From: Candidatus Melainabacteria bacterium
GTDB taxonomy: Bacteria; Cyanobacteriota; Vampirovibrionia; LMEP-6097
Assembly: GCA_028817775.1 (NCBI GenBank)
Contig: JAPPOW010000235.1
Location: 1-25,541 of the forward strand
Direction of reading: 5' to 3'
DNA length: 25,541 nt
Below are positions 15,143 to 22,625 of this stretch, piece after piece. Below the pieces are notes generated by a model, which worked only from the letters and a program-made list of their open reading frames with translations, was not told the DNA's origin and did no database searches. Each line of letters opens with the position of its first letter. The stretch's first letter is position 1. The position numbers were made by a program, and so were the translations under genes.

Positions 15143-15471
15143 CTCAAAACTTTCCCTGTGTTCATAACTTCCTCATAGAAAGGTTTAACCACTTCACTAT
15201 TCATACCATCAGGATGACTTGCAATCAACTCAATATCCGGATAAATCTTATCAAGCTGAGACAAAATTCTATAACCATTCTTACCTTTGGTAGATTTGAC
15301 AGGTAGATCTTTGGAGACAATCAACAAATCAATATCACTCAATTCAGTAGCGCAGCCCTTGGCATAAGAGCCGTAAAGAACTGCTTTGTCGATAGAGAAC
15401 TTTTGCTCCACCTTAGACAGAAATTCTTCAAGCATACTAGTTAGTTCTTGGTTATTAAGCTTTTTAAGCAT
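15139..15471 (-). CDS. MNT-type minimal nucleotidyltransferase (antitoxin-like)
   Basis: A 110-aa minimal nucleotidyltransferase. The motif GS-x10-DxD is intact: GSYAKGCATELSDIDLL with Gly34-Ser35, Asp46 and Asp48. A third acidic residue for metal binding probably lies in the DIELIASH strand. In HEPN/MNT toxin-antitoxin pairs this protein neutralises the HEPN RNase, in studied cases by AMPylating it. A strong Shine-Dalgarno AAGGAGGTG (complement of 15477-15485) lies 5 nt before the ATG. It lies downstream of a decayed HEPN gene and overlaps pdxJ by 4 bp. With its toxin apparently dead, it may persist for expression of pdxJ or act on another target. Confidence 0.87.
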   Translation of the reverse strand: MLKKLNNQELTSMLEEFLSKVEQKFSIDKAVLYGSYAKGCATELSDIDLLIVSKDLPVKSTKGKNGYRILSQLDKIYPDIELIASHPDGMNSEVVKPFYEEVMNTGKVLR

Positions 15472-15828
15472 TTAAACACCTCCTTAGTATCCTTAAAATA
15501 TTGCTGACAACTAATGATATCAAATTCCGCTTCAAACTGCTCTACATCCTCTGGGTACCTTGAATCAATAAGCCTCATCTAACAGAGCAAGAAATTTAAG
15601 CTACTTATCCTCCAAGTCAACCTTACACACATCTATTGCTAATTTTTTCAAACTGTGAATCTTTGGAGGGTGACCAACTAGTTCTTCACAGATCCCCTTA
15701 AGCAACTTTTCAACAGAAGCATGCAAATGAGTGATAGTACCAAGTGATTCGCTTGCGTCCAAACACAATTTGGCATACTTAAGATCTTTCTCTGCAATCT
15801 TTAACCAATTGTGGGTTAGTTTCTTCAT
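15441..15828 (-). pseudogene. HEPN-domain toxin gene, disrupted by stop and frameshift
   Basis: The intact first part (15601-15828, 75 aa) is a typical HEPN start: WLKIAEKDLKYAKLCLD, then HASVEKLLKGICEELVG and PKIHSLKKLA. It stops at TAG (15601-15603). Reading on in the same frame gives LKFLALLDEAY and a second stop near 15567. Shifting frame at about 15570 restores the expected HEPN continuation, IDSRYPEDVEQFEAEFDII, then SCQQYFKDTKEVFKCLKSL, ending at 15441 inside the MNT gene. So one nonsense mutation and one frameshift separate the N-terminal half from the C-terminal SRYPED region, which normally carries part of the RNase site. The gene starts 2 nt after the mqnE stop. Sequencing error could explain one lesion but less easily both. 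Confidence 0.82.
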
Positions 15829-15830
15829 GG

Positions 15831-17036
15831 CTATATCTTGTGAGCACTCATCTCAATCGGATTATAGATGGTATCACGCTCAATTGCAGTGAGTCCAGCT
15901 CCCTCAATGAGATTAGTCAAAGTGTCCTCAGCAAGTGAACGCTTAGACGCACCAGCTGCTCTAGTGATGCGTTCAGCTTTGACCGTACCATCAAGATCAT
16001 TAGCACCAAAACTCAAAGCGATCTGTGCCATCTTCTCACCAAGCTGAATCCAATAAGCTTTGATATTGTCAAAGTTATCAAGCATGATTCTAGACAAAGC
16101 GATATTTTTTAGTTGATCGTAACCAGTAAGCGGTTTAACACCGCGCTCTAATAAATCATTGCCTTCATAATGACAACTAAGTGGTATAAATGTTTGCCAA
16201 CCTCCTGACTTATCCTGCGCTTGACGCAAAAGATCAAGATGCTCAATTCTTTCTTCTGGCTCCTCACCAATTCCAGCAAGCATAGTAGCGTTGGTGCGCA
16301 AACCTAATTCATGAGCAGTTTGATGAATCTCTAACCAAGTTTCAGCATCAATTTTGTCAGGGCACATCTCATCGCGCACCTGTCGTGAGAAAATCTCAGC
16401 GCCACCACCTGGCATACTATCCAAGCCTGCATCCATCAAGGCTTGCAAAACTTCTTTATAACTAGTCTTGCTGAACTTAGCAAAGAACTCAATCTCTACA
16501 GCAGTAAAAGCTTTGACATGAATCCCTGGTGCTTCTTGCTTGATTGCTCTGATCAAATCAGAATAGTATTCAACCAAAGTCTTGGGATTCAAACCACCAA
16601 CTATATGCACTTCAGTCGCACCTTCGGATCTAGCAATCGCCACCCGATCAAGCGCCTCGGCGATGCTCATAGTGTAAGCGCCCTGGTCGTTAGGACGACG
16701 AGCAAAAGAACAAAAATCACAAGTACCAATACAAACATTGGTTGGATTGAGATGCAGGTTAGTATTCCACCAAACCTGAGTCATACGTGCGCGGGCTGTA
16801 GCTTCATCAAAACCGCGAGCCAATGCAGTTTCATAAGCCTTACGTTCACGCACAAAATTAGCCATATGACCAAGTAAGAAAAGATCATTGGATCTAATCA
16901 ATTCAACCCCCTCGTCATAACTAATACGCTCTGAAGCTAAGATTTTGGCTGCAATTTTAGATAAATTATGGCTAGATGATGCTAACTCATCTACAAAAAA
17001 GCTTGAATTAGTTTTGAGTTTGCTTTGGACCGCCAT
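15831..17036 (-). CDS. mqnE: Aminofutalosine synthase (radical SAM)
   Basis: A 401-aa radical SAM enzyme of the futalosine route to menaquinone, converting chorismate-derived 3-[(1-carboxyvinyl)oxy]benzoate and SAM into aminofutalosine. The 4Fe-4S cluster motif CxxxCxxC is Cys102-Cys106-Cys109 (CIGTCDFC), preceded by the typical HLNPTNV. Further family marks are EVHIVGGLNP, the PGGGAEIFSRQVRDEMCP segment and TNATMLAGIGE. MqnE is favoured over MqnC or CofH by the overall pattern, but these paralogues are close. No other mqn gene is in the window. It heads a minus-strand cluster mqnE-HEPN-MNT-pdxJ. The ATG lacks a Shine-Dalgarno sequence; a TATCAT -10-like box ends 9 nt before it (complement of 17046-17051). 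Confidence 0.9.
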   Translation of the reverse strand: MAVQSKLKTNSSFFVDELASSSHNLSKIAAKILASERISYDEGVELIRSNDLFLLGHMANFVRERKAYETALARGFDEATARARMTQVWWNTNLHLNPTNVCIGTCDFCSFARRPNDQGAYTMSIAEALDRVAIARSEGATEVHIVGGLNPKTLVEYYSDLIRAIKQEAPGIHVKAFTAVEIEFFAKFSKTSYKEVLQALMDAGLDSMPGGGAEIFSRQVRDEMCPDKIDAETWLEIHQTAHELGLRTNATMLAGIGEEPEERIEHLDLLRQAQDKSGGWQTFIPLSCHYEGNDLLERGVKPLTGYDQLKNIALSRIMLDNFDNIKAYWIQLGEKMAQIALSFGANDLDGTVKAERITRAAGASKRSLAEDTLTNLIEGAGLTAIERDTIYNPIEMSAHKI

Positions 17037-17058
17037 ATGGCATTGATGATAGCACGCA

Positions 17059-17164
17059 GTTTGTCATCCTGAGCCCGGCGGGCGTCAGGATCTCATAATG
17101 TTACACTGAGGTCCTGTGTTAGGTTCCGCAACGAGATCCTGACGCTTCGCTCAGGATGACAAAC
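17059..17164. repeat. Palindromic repeat family B, full copy, abutting a start codon
   Basis: The left arm reads GTTTGTCATCCTGAGC then CGTCAGGATCTC; the right arm is GAGATCCTGACG, CTTC, GCTCAGGATGACAAAC. The arms pair from 17059/17164 inward. It fills the divergent region between mqnE and the methyltransferase-like gene. The AGGA in its right end (17153-17156) is the only Shine-Dalgarno-like sequence for the ATG at 17166. Confidence 0.9.
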
Positions 17165-17165
17165 A

Positions 17166-18131
17166 ATGAAATTGAACTTAGTACAAGACTGGATAGATTA
17201 CGACAAATCTTTACTTTGCCAGCAAGATTACTACCTTAACAATGGAGTGAGTATTTATCTACTTGAGCACCCTTATCCGGTTCCCAGTTTACTAACAAAT
17301 AGTCGTGCTCACGCCGAATCAGTACTTGAAGTGATTAAAGCTAATCTTGCTGATTTGCCTGAGCAGGTCAGGATTCTTGATATTGGTTCTGGCTCTGGTT
17401 GCTTTGGTGCAAACTTGCTTGACGCAGCTAAAGATGCTGGCTGCCTAGACCGGCTGCAATTTATATTTAGTGATCTTAGTGAGCAAGCAGTCAAAGAACT
17501 TGAAACAAGTGAGATGCTCAAAGATTTCCATAATCACATTCAATTCATGCAAGTCGATGCGCTTGCTCCAATCAAGCTCAAAGATATTTCTGTCATCACC
17601 ATGAACTATGTCTATGACGCGCTGCCAATGTTACCTGTCAATAATGGACAAAAAATGCAAGTCAAACTACTTGAACCAGTTGAAGCCGAGCCAAATCCAT
17701 TTCCGATGCAAAACTTAGTACTCGAGAGCCGCTGGCAAGATTATGATCCAGAAGATGAAGTCCAAAAAAAATATCATAAGTACTTAGAGAATGATCTTTA
17801 CTTCAACTACAAGGCAATAGAGATGACTGACAAGCTAAGTCAACTACTTTGCCCCAATGGCTTTATTGCAGTAGCTGAAATGATTGAATCAAAGTCAAAG
17901 TTAGCATTTGATCTTTATGGCAATACTTGCGCTCATGCAGTTAGTGAGATGCCTATCATTAGAGCAATGGAAGCTCAAGGAATGGAAGCACTGCTAGCCA
18001 AAGATTCACAACTGATGAGGATCTTTTTCTTCAATAATCCTGAGACCAAAACGAAACTCAAGGATCTTCTTTACCAAGAGTTTAATCAAACTACCAGAAC
18101 GGATAAGCTTTTACAAGGCTTGCAAAATTAA
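17166..18131 (+). CDS. SAM-dependent methyltransferase-like protein
   Basis: A 321-aa class I (Rossmann-fold) methyltransferase candidate. Motif I is clear: VRILDIGSGSGCFGANLL (about residues 60-77), followed by FIFSDLSEQAVKELE as motif II and a motif-IV-like VITMNYVYDALPML. The NxxxDALP pattern recalls the MidA/NDUFAF7 family of protein-arginine methyltransferases, but similarity is too thin to assign it. The C-terminal part contains LCPNGFIAVAEMIESKSK as a late beta-strand region. Its ATG lies one base after a family-B palindromic repeat, which provides AGGA 9 nt upstream. It ends 27 nt before ruvB, which has its own promoter. Confidence 0.75.
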   Translation: MKLNLVQDWIDYDKSLLCQQDYYLNNGVSIYLLEHPYPVPSLLTNSRAHAESVLEVIKANLADLPEQVRILDIGSGSGCFGANLLDAAKDAGCLDRLQFIFSDLSEQAVKELETSEMLKDFHNHIQFMQVDALAPIKLKDISVITMNYVYDALPMLPVNNGQKMQVKLLEPVEAEPNPFPMQNLVLESRWQDYDPEDEVQKKYHKYLENDLYFNYKAIEMTDKLSQLLCPNGFIAVAEMIESKSKLAFDLYGNTCAHAVSEMPIIRAMEAQGMEALLAKDSQLMRIFFFNNPETKTKLKDLLYQEFNQTTRTDKLLQGLQN

Positions 18132-18147
18132 CAATACATGCTATGCT
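18120..18147 (+). promoter_or_regulatory. Extended -10 promoter of ruvB
   Basis: TTGCAA (18120-18125), 16-bp spacer, TGC-TATGCT (18139-18147) with the extended -10 TGn. The start site would be near 18154, giving a leader of about 5 nt before GTG at 18159. The -35 lies inside the end of the preceding gene. Confidence 0.6.
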
Positions 18148-18158
18148 TACAAAAGTAA

Positions 18159-19196
18159 GTGGCAATCAATTCCTCCCATCAAGAAAAGAACTCACTGCTG
18201 CAAGCGGAGCCAAATAGTGCCGAGCAGAATCTCGAGCGCCATAATAATGCCTTGAGACCCCAGAGCTTCGATGATTATATTGGTCAAGCTGAATTAATCA
18301 AAAGTCTCAAGATTTCAATTAGCGCAGCTCGCAAGCGCGGCGATCTGGCTAGCCTCGGGCATATGCTACTCTACGGCCCTCCTGGACTTGGTAAAACTTC
18401 ACTAGCTTATTTACTTGCTAGTGAGCTTGGCACTGAAGCCAAAGTCTTCTCAGCCCCTGCACTAGAACGTCCCAAAGATATCCTGGGAATTCTGATGGCA
18501 GCCAATGAGGGCGACATAATTTTTATTGATGAGATTCATCGCTTGAATAAAATTACTGAGGAGCTTTTGTATCCAGCAATAGAGGATTACCAGATCGATA
18601 TCGGTAGTGGCAAGGGTACTAGTTCTCGCTTGATGCGGCTTGATATCAATAAATTTATTCTAGTAGGAGCCACTACCAAACTAGGTTTCATCAGTGCTCC
18701 ATTGCGTGACCGCTTCATTCATATCCATCGTATGGAATATTACAGTGAAACGGAATTAGCTCGAATCCTATTGGACAATAGCCACAAACTCGGACTTGAT
18801 CTACAAGAAGCAGCTGCTCAAGTTATTGCATTGCGCGCTCGGGCGACCCCAAGAATTGCCAATAGATTGCTAAGACTGGTACGTGATTACGCTGAGCATA
18901 AGAATCTTAGTCAAATTAGTGAGACCGATTGCAAGCAAGCCTTGGATCTATATCGTATCGACAAAGCTGGACTCGATAGTATGGACCGTAAGATTCTTAG
19001 CTCTATGCTTGAACATTATCAGGGTGGACCAGTGGGACTTGAAACTATTGCTGCTATTACTGGTGAGGACAAGAATACTATTGAGGATTACTACGAGCCA
19101 TTTTTGATTCAATCTGGTTTTTTGCATAGAACTCAAAGGGGGAGGGTTCTTACCCAGAGAGGGTCTGAGTACGCTAATCAAATTTCGAATAATTAG
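18159..19196 (+). CDS. ruvB: Holliday junction branch migration ATPase RuvB
   Basis: The 345-aa hexameric AAA+ motor that, with RuvA, drives branch migration of Holliday junctions. Walker A is GPPGLGKT (73-80) and Walker B with the RuvB hallmark is IDEIHRLNK (123-131). Sensor 1 is GATTKLGF, and the arginines of PLRDRF (about 181-186) supply the trans-acting finger region. The C-terminal winged helix that touches DNA is present (LETIAAITGEDKNTIEDYYEPFL region, here cited as two parts: LETIAAITGED and TIEDYYEPFLIQ). The N-terminal 30 residues are a polar extension. The start is GTG at 18159. ruvA and ruvC are not in the window. A very long hairpin begins directly after the stop. Confidence 0.97.
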   Translation: MAINSSHQEKNSLLQAEPNSAEQNLERHNNALRPQSFDDYIGQAELIKSLKISISAARKRGDLASLGHMLLYGPPGLGKTSLAYLLASELGTEAKVFSAPALERPKDILGILMAANEGDIIFIDEIHRLNKITEELLYPAIEDYQIDIGSGKGTSSRLMRLDINKFILVGATTKLGFISAPLRDRFIHIHRMEYYSETELARILLDNSHKLGLDLQEAAAQVIALRARATPRIANRLLRLVRDYAEHKNLSQISETDCKQALDLYRIDKAGLDSMDRKILSSMLEHYQGGPVGLETIAAITGEDKNTIEDYYEPFLIQSGFLHRTQRGRVLTQRGSEYANQISNN

Positions 19197-19198
19197 CG

Positions 19199-19296
19199 TA
19201 TGGTCGCTTTGCTCCCTGCATATGGGCTACGCCCTGCTTAAGCAGCGAAGCATTTGCAGGCACGAAGTGTCATGTGCAGGGAGCAAAGCGACCATA
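19199..19296. repeat. Very long hairpin downstream of ruvB
   Basis: Arms 19199-19224 and 19271-19296 are complementary at 25 of 26 positions, the other being T:G. The 46-nt loop contains its own perfect palindrome CTGCTTAAGCAG. It starts three bases after the ruvB stop. There is no T-run, so it is not a classical terminator; it may protect the mRNA end or be a mobile palindrome. Confidence 0.88.
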
Positions 19297-19334
19297 TGCC
19301 ACAATACAAAATGGCCATATAAAAACTTTAGATC

Positions 19335-19340
19335 TATAAT
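19335..19340 (+). promoter_or_regulatory. -10 box of the CHASE2-like/kinase-like gene
   Basis: TATAAT ends 6 nt before the ATG at 19347, so the mRNA probably begins at the start codon. No clear -35 is seen and there is no Shine-Dalgarno sequence. Confidence 0.5.
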
Positions 19341-19346
19341 AAAGCT

Positions 19347-20996
19347 ATGAACTTGAAGCGCATAGTCATAGGCTCACTCATTGGTGTCCTGAGTTTTGCT
19401 TTAATATCTTGGACCAGTCCAGCTAGTTGGCGCAATATCGAGTCGCCACTACTTTCGGCACAATCAATTTTAAGAATCCTGAGTCCGTTTCCCAAAACAA
19501 AGTTTCAAGTCTTTGAATTCAATGAAGATGAAAAGTTCAATCTACCTGAAATGTTAGTCAGTGAACAAAAAGATCTAGTACTTAGTTTAGTAACCGAATT
19601 AGCAAGCCACGGCGCCAGAGATATCAAACTATTGATCAACGAAGAAAATATTTATCGTATTAGTGAAGCTGAACTCAAGACGGCTGTTGCTGACTACAAT
19701 ACTGAAGTTGAAAGAACTAGCCGCAAGAACCTCAACCGAGCCATAGAAACCAGAACTGAAGCAGGTTTGATGCTAGACCAAAAATCTTATGGTAACAAGC
19801 GTCACGCTATAAGTAATATCCTTGCTGGCAAACTCAATGAGAAAAAGACTCAAACCAGAACCAATATTCTAATTTCACCAAAGCTTGACCTCAAAAAATC
19901 TGAACTAAGTGATTTCAAAAATTATTTCTCAGATCGCTGGGTTAACTATGTTCAGTTTCATCCATTACTCAGTTTTATTTTGTTGGTTACTGCTGGCGTA
20001 TTTTTGACTGCAATGATTTACTGGGCAAGAATAGTAAGCTTTTTTGCACTCAATTTGAGCTTACTCGTGCTAGGACAAATTGGAGTAAGTTTCTTCAATA
20101 CCCATCTTGAAATCATGCCATTAATCTTAGGTCTGACTGCTGTATTACTGATCTCTAGTGTCTTTGACCTTAATTTCTTTAATTTCAAACTAAGCAGCAT
20201 CTATCAAGCCAAACCCAAGCAAGCTAAGCCTAGTCCAGTCAGTGAAGACCCTCGTATGGTTCTCACAACTCCATTTGTACAAGCCGGTGAACAAGTCCAG
20301 CATAATCAAGTAGAAGCAATGCAAAGCAAATTCTTCCGCCAGCAAGAAGAAGAGCTTGAAGCAATTGCACTCAAATTCCAAGAACGTACTATTGGACCAA
20401 TCATTAGTATGCAAGAACAAATGAAGGAACTGCTAGAAGCCAGTCCAAGTAATCAACTAGAAACCACTTGCCGCTATTTCAATGATTTGATTGAAGAGAT
20501 TGATGGTATTTTGTTCAGCTTAGCGCCATTTAAGTTTGAAGATGGACGTGGTTTACTCTCCTTACTTGAATTATTTGCCGCCAAAATCCAAATAGCAAGT
20601 CATGGTCTAATCCAATTGCAGCTTGGTTCTGAGTTTAGTAAACTCAAACTCTCTGCAGATGAAAAAATTCATAGCTACCGCATCATCCAAAAAATGCTTG
20701 AGCTAATTATTACCAACAACCAAAACACTCAAGGGCGTCAAATGCCGATATTTTTAAAACTAGAGATGCATGGACCAAGATTGCATTGCACTATTAGCTA
20801 TGAAGGCAAACCTGCCAAAGCTGATAGTAACAAGATGATGGAATTAGAGAAACGTCTTGAAATTCTCAAAGCTGGCAAGATCAACTACGGTATTACTGAA
20901 CTTGCTGAAGTAGCCGAGAATATAATCAATACTATGGAATTTAGTTTTGAAGCTAGTAGCCTTGAAGCTGCTAAGCACTCAAGTCAAGTCGCCTAA
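19347..20996 (+). CDS. Membrane sensor protein with degenerate HisKA_3-like histidine kinase core
   Basis: A 549-aa protein. Helix 1 (5-23) is followed by an extracytoplasmic domain (about 24-205), then three closely spaced helices (207-228, 230-250, 254-273), an arrangement like CHASE2 sensors. The cytoplasmic part begins with a coiled coil (about 320-365). Here a DesK/NarX-type dimerisation helix would carry ELHDxxG, but the sequence is KFQERTIG (343-350), with no histidine at the phosphorylation position. A GLL...ELF...I...G segment and RIIQKMLELIITN (445-457) resemble the N-box region of the HATPase domain; the later G-boxes are weak. I therefore see a probable pseudokinase or phosphatase-like sensor. 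The stop overlaps that of a convergent gene. The function and ligand are unknown; the domain assignment is by eye. Confidence 0.65.
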   Translation: MNLKRIVIGSLIGVLSFALISWTSPASWRNIESPLLSAQSILRILSPFPKTKFQVFEFNEDEKFNLPEMLVSEQKDLVLSLVTELASHGARDIKLLINEENIYRISEAELKTAVADYNTEVERTSRKNLNRAIETRTEAGLMLDQKSYGNKRHAISNILAGKLNEKKTQTRTNILISPKLDLKKSELSDFKNYFSDRWVNYVQFHPLLSFILLVTAGVFLTAMIYWARIVSFFALNLSLLVLGQIGVSFFNTHLEIMPLILGLTAVLLISSVFDLNFFNFKLSSIYQAKPKQAKPSPVSEDPRMVLTTPFVQAGEQVQHNQVEAMQSKFFRQQEEELEAIALKFQERTIGPIISMQEQMKELLEASPSNQLETTCRYFNDLIEEIDGILFSLAPFKFEDGRGLLSLLELFAAKIQIASHGLIQLQLGSEFSKLKLSADEKIHSYRIIQKMLELIITNNQNTQGRQMPIFLKLEMHGPRLHCTISYEGKPAKADSNKMMELEKRLEILKAGKINYGITELAEVAENIINTMEFSFEASSLEAAKHSSQVA

Positions 20997-21358
20997 ATAT
21001 TGTAATCATCATCTTGAGCCTTAGGCTTCTCTTCTGAGTTTTGGGTTTCCTGGGCTTTGAGTTGTAGTTTTTCTACTTCTTCTCTAAGCTCTGGGTCAGA
21101 GATAGACTCAGGATCAATAGACTCTAAAGTTTTGAAATCAAGTTTGAATTGAAAGAGACCGGTAGCATAGAGCAAACTAACCAAGGCTCCCCACAATAAT
21201 GATGCTTGCCAAAGCGCAATAGTCATATCACGGTCAATTTCAGTTGCATAACTAGCGTTCCAAATATTTTGGATGATATAGCTAGGCAGGATGATAAAGA
21301 TTGAGCCAAGGGCCAACAAAATCAAAATTCCAAAAAAGTTAAGTTGAAACATCTTCAT
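20993..21358 (-). CDS. Small membrane protein with acidic coiled tail, 121 aa
   Basis: Not recognised. Two hydrophobic helices (about 8-30 and 47-66) are separated by a short polar loop with NASYATEIDRD. The C-terminal 50 residues are highly charged and acidic (SISDPELREEVEKLQLKAQE), predicted helical or coiled. The arrangement suggests both ends inside with a short external loop. Its stop overlaps the stop of the convergent kinase-like gene in CTAA, leaving no room for a terminator between them. A TAGAAT/GTAAAT-type AT-rich stretch lies upstream of the ATG, without a Shine-Dalgarno sequence. It may interact with the neighbouring sensor, but that is conjecture. Confidence 0.65.
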   Translation of the reverse strand: MKMFQLNFFGILILLALGSIFIILPSYIIQNIWNASYATEIDRDMTIALWQASLLWGALVSLLYATGLFQFKLDFKTLESIDPESISDPELREEVEKLQLKAQETQNSEEKPKAQDDDYNI

Positions 21359-21391
21359 GTTTATTTACATTCTACATTCTAACAAAAAGCC

Positions 21392-21428
21392 ATGAGATCC
21401 TGACGTCGCTCTGCTCCTCAGGATGACA
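21392..21428. repeat. Palindromic repeat family B, short copy
   Basis: GAGATCCTGACG, a GTCGCTCTGCTCC centre, then TCAGGATGACA. Its complement matches the segment inside the GH31 gene at 24191-24230 almost base for base outside the centre. It ends against the TGA stop of kdsD (21429-21431). Confidence 0.82.
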
Positions 21429-22415
21429 TCATATAACGAAGCCTTCTGCAAGCATGTCCTTGAGGTCTATTATTCCCAGTGCTTTTGATTGATTATCTAC
21501 AACGACTAAACTAGAAATCCGGTATTCTTTCATGATTTCTGCAGCACTGATAGCAAGGGCTTCAGGGCTGACAATCTTTGGGTTTGAGGACATTATCTCT
21601 GAGGCTTTTTTCTTAAAACTATCAGCTCCAAACTTAAGCTGGGCCCGGCGCAAATCCCCATCAGTAATAGTACCTATGACTTTAGCCTCAGTATCGAGCA
21701 CAGTAGTGAAGCCTAATTTCTTAGAATTAATTTCTTCAAGCACAGTTTGCAAATCAGCATCTTGGGACACACTTGCAATATCATCTTGCTTACGCATAAT
21801 TTGTTCCACCTGCACAAAACTTCTACCCAAAGAACCAAGTGGGTGTGACTGAGCAAAATCTTCTTTCTTAAAATCACGGTGCTTCATTAGAGCAACCGCC
21901 AGCGCATCACCCATAGTAAGCGCAACTGTGGTTGATGAAGTCGGTGCAAGATCAAGTGGACATGCTTCTTTTGAAATTGGTGTGTGCAAAACTATATCAG
22001 CAAAACTAGCAAGTGAACTTTCCTTACCACCAGTAATTGCAATCAGTGGCAAGTTGCGTTTTTTGATTGCCGGCAAAACTTTGCGAAGCTCCTCGGTGTT
22101 ACCACTAAAACTTAATGCCAAAACTAAATCATCAGCCTTGAGCATTCCCAAATCGCCATGTCCCATCTCAGCCGGATGAACAAAGAATGAAGGTGTACCA
22201 GTACTAGCAAGAGTCGCTGCGATCTTAGCGCCGATGTGACCTGACTTACCCATGCCGGTGACTACCACTCTACCCTTAACCTTCAAAATTGCTTCAAGAG
22301 CCTGCTCAAATTGATCATCGAGTGAATCCATCACTTGCTGAATTGAATCAAGTTCTATCTGGAAAACTTCACGGGCTATAGCTAGTGAGCTGCTTTTCTT
22401 ATTAGTACTAAGCAT
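21429..22415 (-). CDS. kdsD: D-arabinose 5-phosphate isomerase (KdsD/KpsF type)
   Basis: Interconverts ribulose 5-phosphate and arabinose 5-phosphate, the first committed step toward Kdo of lipopolysaccharide or capsule; it implies an outer membrane with Kdo-like sugars. The 328-aa protein has a SIS domain (about 30-165) with VVTGMGKSGHIGAKIAATL, the HPAEMGHGDLGM signature with catalytic His/Glu residues, and SFSGNTEEL. A linker leads to two CBS motifs (about 205-328; GTITDGDLRRA, ISSLVVVDNQSKALGIID). A promoter on the minus strand can be drawn: TTGTGA (complement of 22447-22452), 17 bp, TACAAT (complement of 22424-22429), 8 nt from the ATG. The -35 lies in a family-C repeat arm. Confidence 0.95.
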   Translation of the reverse strand: MLSTNKKSSSLAIAREVFQIELDSIQQVMDSLDDQFEQALEAILKVKGRVVVTGMGKSGHIGAKIAATLASTGTPSFFVHPAEMGHGDLGMLKADDLVLALSFSGNTEELRKVLPAIKKRNLPLIAITGGKESSLASFADIVLHTPISKEACPLDLAPTSSTTVALTMGDALAVALMKHRDFKKEDFAQSHPLGSLGRSFVQVEQIMRKQDDIASVSQDADLQTVLEEINSKKLGFTTVLDTEAKVIGTITDGDLRRAQLKFGADSFKKKASEIMSSNPKIVSPEALAISAAEIMKEYRISSLVVVDNQSKALGIIDLKDMLAEGFVI

Positions 22416-22423
22416 AGATCTGT

Positions 22424-22452
22424 ATTGTAGCTCACTTAGGTACTGTTCACAA
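22424..22452 (-). promoter_or_regulatory. kdsD promoter with -35 in a palindromic repeat
   Basis: Minus strand: TTGTGA, 17 bp, TACAAT, then 8 nt to the ATG at 22415. There is no Shine-Dalgarno sequence, so the transcript is probably leaderless. Confidence 0.5.
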
Positions 22453-22575
22453 AGCCCGATAACTGCGTTACGCGAGCCCTCATTTGCTACAGCAAACTTC
22501 GGGTCTACGTAAACAAAGCCCGTAATTCAAGTATTTTTCATGCTCGCAAGCCTTGTTCTCGAACTTTGTGAACAG
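22443..22575. repeat. Palindromic repeat family C, copy 3
   Basis: Outer arms CTGTTCACAAAG (22443-22454) and CTTTGTGAACAG (22564-22575) pair perfectly over 12 bp. The inner core is CCTCA + TTTGCT (22483-22488) + AC + AGCAAA (22491-22496) + CTTCGGG, followed by CGCAAGCCTTG. This is the longest copy, with extra sequence inserted in its right half. Confidence 0.8.
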
Positions 22576-22625
22576 CACCCATCAGCAAGCTTATCTTGAT
22601 AATTATAGCATTATCTTATATCATT

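Noticed and set aside
15601..15603. Recoded TAG in the HEPN gene
   Set aside because: Several intact genes here end in TAG, and a frameshift follows a few codons later, so decay is simpler.
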